A stretch of 48,823 nt of DNA from Emiliania huxleyi CCMP1516 (lineage: Eukaryota; Haptophyta; Isochrysidales; Noelaerhabdaceae). The position numbers were made by a program, and so were the translations under genes. The DNA lies in assembly GCF_000372725.1 (NCBI RefSeq), contig NW_005195940.1, positions 410,113-458,935 of the forward strand. The letters run 5' to 3'. This document shows, piece by piece, positions 47,394 to 48,823 of the stretch. Numbering within the stretch: the stretch's first letter is position 1; the number at the start of each line of letters is the position of its first letter. The notes under the pieces are model-generated. The model searched no databases. It saw only the letters and a program-made list of their open reading frames with translations, and had not been told where the DNA came from.

Positions 47394-48511
47394 CCTCGGC
47401 CACGGCGCGCGATCGCCGTCGCGGCCTCATCTCGACGGGGGGAATCCCGTGGACATCTCGGGGCGTCGTCATCTCTCGGGGCCGCTCGCCGACGCGCGGT
47501 CGACGACCGAGCGCAGCTTGCGCGCGATCTTGTCTCCCCGCACGACGCGCCACCAGCGCTGCAGCGAAATGGCGCGCGGCGTGAGCACGACGAGCCGCTC
47601 GCGCCGCCGCCGCTCGAGCTCGCGCCGCCCGCCGCGCCGGCGGGCCGCCGCCTGCACCGCCACGGCGGCGGCAGAAAGCGCGGCTTCCCGCTGCGCCTTG
47701 GCGCGGGAGGCGAAGAGGTGCGCGCAAGCGGCCACAAACGCGCGGCGGTGCGGCGCCATCCGCGCCGCCGCCTGTATCGTCGCCGCGGCGCGGCGCGACG
47801 CCACCCGCCGCGCCAGCCGCCGCAGCCCCGAACGGAGGTACGCGCGGACGGGGAGGAGGGCGGCGCGCCACAGCGCCAGCGCCCGCACGCGGCGGAGCAA
47901 GCGGCACAGCCGCAGCCCCGCCAGCGTGTGCGCGAGCGCGCGCCGGAACCGGCGCAGCACGATCCAGCGGCGGACGCGCGCCACGATCTCCGGCCCGCGC
48001 GCGGCCATGTCGCAGGAGCGGAGGCCTACGGGTGCGCGTCGCGGACGCGTCCGGCGGCCGTGCGCGTCGCAAAGACCGCGGCGGGGGGGGAGGGGCGGCC
48101 GTCGAGGCACGCGACGCCGCCGGCGCGGAAGAAGAGGCGCGTAGCGCCGAGCTGGTACAGGTCCCGCTGCACTCCGAAGCCGTAGGCGACGGCGGCGGCG
48201 AAGTCGCGCGGCGGCAGCCGCAGGCGGCCGACGTCGGGCGGCAGGTGGGGGGCGTACCGCTCCACCACCTCGGTGTAGGAGATGCGCGTGGGGAACCCGT
48301 GCTTGAGCAGCTCGCAGCACTGGAGCATGCCCGTGTGCCGCAGCTGGGTGACCGTGTACGGCGCGTCGAACACGCCGGCGGCCATCGCGGGGTTGGGCTT
48401 GATGCAGCGCACAAAGTTGCAGCGCGTCGAGTCGAGCTCGGCCACCAGCGCCGACATCTGCTTGACAAAGGTGAGCCCCACCGACGAGAAGACCTTGCCG
48501 CCCCCCACGCC
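46408..48511 (-). CDS. Myosin (5' partial) with IQ motifs and a C-terminal BTB/T1 domain
   Basis: The first visible exon (48511-48100) is the end of a myosin motor: VGLTFVKQMSALVAELDSTR, CNFVRCIKPN (relay/converter signature), QLRHTGMLQCCELLKHGFP and LGATRLFFRAG. After a 74-nt GC-AG intron (48026-48099), the neck exon has IQ-like helices (AATIQAAARMAPHRRAF, AVAVQAAARRRGGRRELERR, AISLQRWWRVVRGDKIARK). Further exons give a short helix (AEHRSLVAELLALRAACDE) and then a BTB/T1 fold split by introns: FEMWVSLQ + VGLPEEAEQPPAFTGTQVFS + GYLLDFFGDSANV, KHFEAVLDYVRDGSCALP, EEEELREFVRE + AGFYRIRPLLDLAISRL, stop at 46408. Introns include 47088-47153, 46932-46999 and 46522-46713. The join between neck and BTB exons (about 47310-47480, with a GT tract) is inferred; two abutting genes are possible. 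Confidence 0.75.
46932..46999 (-). other. 68-nt intron that is one long hairpin
   Basis: On the sense strand the intron starts GCGTGATGAACGG and ends with CCGTTCATTACGC plus ACTAG. Between them, GCACTCACCATTCAT pairs with TGAATGGTGAGTG around a TTCG tetraloop. About 27 of 30 arm positions pair. It interrupts the BTB domain between RRAG and GYLLDFF. Confidence 0.8.
47359..47390. repeat. (GT)16 microsatellite
   Basis: A GT run inside the presumed intron between the myosin neck exon and the helix/BTB exons. Confidence 0.9.
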
Positions 48512-48516
48512 TGTGA

Positions 48517-48591
48517 TTAGGGTGCCTCTAGGGTGCCTCTAGGGTGCCGCTAGGGTGTCTCTAGGGTGCCTCTAGGGTGCTTCTCGGGTGC
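48517..48591. repeat. TAGGGTGCCTC 11-bp array
   Basis: Six to seven units of TAGGGTGCCTC with single-base variants, just upstream (5') of the motor exon's acceptor on the minus strand, hence intronic. Confidence 0.85.
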
Positions 48592-48823
48592 CACGCGCCT
48601 CGCGGCTGTCGCGTGGAGCCCGGCGTCGGCCGCGGCGTGGCGGGCGCACCGCCGCCGGCGCCGCGAGGGGTGGTGAGGTCGAGGGGCCGCCTGCCCACAG
48701 CGATAGGGTGTGAGCGCCCCGCCGTCCCCATTCACAAGGGTGGTGGTGGTGGCGGTGATGGATGGGTGTGTGGCGAAGAGTCGAGTGCGGAATCAAAGAA
48801 GAGGTTAAGGTGCAAAAATGCGA
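48592..48823. other. Right edge, probably intronic
   Basis: No motor-domain exon is recognisable in these 232 bases. A GGTGGTGGTGGCGGTGATGGATGG tract lies near 48740. The rest of the myosin motor must lie beyond the window. Confidence 0.4.

Overview
This is a GC-rich nuclear window from a unicellular eukaryotic alga. The best guess is a haptophyte of the Emiliania huxleyi type. The evidence is dense head-to-head genes, short introns (mostly about 50-200 nt) with many GC-AG and even GA-AG boundaries, a signal-peptide-bearing ubiquitin of the kind used in complex plastids, and abundant micro- and minisatellites. I made no database search, so the organism is an inference. There are two 100-N gaps (20718-20817, 38191-38290). 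The flank of the first is base-calling garbage and should not be annotated.

Layout. 1-8,000: a secreted Cys-rich protein (-), a PARP catalytic domain fused to two SUMO-like domains (+), a large two-domain glycosyltransferase (-) and an acidic hypothetical protein (-), separated by dispersed repeats. 8,200-17,200: an eight-exon HugZ/PNPOx-DUF2470 protein (-), a signal-peptide ubiquitin-like protein (+), a BSD-domain protein (-) and an MGC-anchored HET-like/LRR protein (-). 18,000-28,100: an acidic low-complexity protein (+), the gap, AP-1 sigma adaptin (+), two small unknown genes (-) and a small multi-pass membrane protein (+). 29,000-36,800: a broken retroelement-like nuclease ORF, a GT25 glycosyltransferase (+), a protein with 22 perfect 7-residue repeats (+) and an OMS1-like methyltransferase (+). 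37,400-48,823: an inverted, truncated copy of the GT25 5' end, two ShKT-type Cys-rich genes (-), a PARP-type zinc-finger protein (+), a 5'-truncated copy of the HET-like/LRR gene (+) and a 5'-partial myosin whose exons run on into a BTB/T1 domain (-).

The most striking signal is in the introns. In the two genes whose splicing can be fixed by protein family and reading phase (HugZ-like, 7 introns; GT25, 5 introns), every intron begins with a diverged or perfect copy of the first bases of the exon that follows it, and some also repeat the upstream exon end. Further examples lie in the acidic-protein and myosin genes. The pattern is what is expected if introns arose by tandem duplication of exon segments containing AG|G. 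It would also explain the mixed GT, GC and GA donors, because the donor dinucleotide is simply the first two bases of the duplicated exon.

Other systems: five dispersed copies of one protein-coding tail ending in a shared stop-codon context, four of which sit just upstream of a same-strand gene; a mobile 38-bp hairpin unit found singly, in tandem and as a palindrome; and an intron in the myosin/BTB gene that is almost wholly one hairpin.
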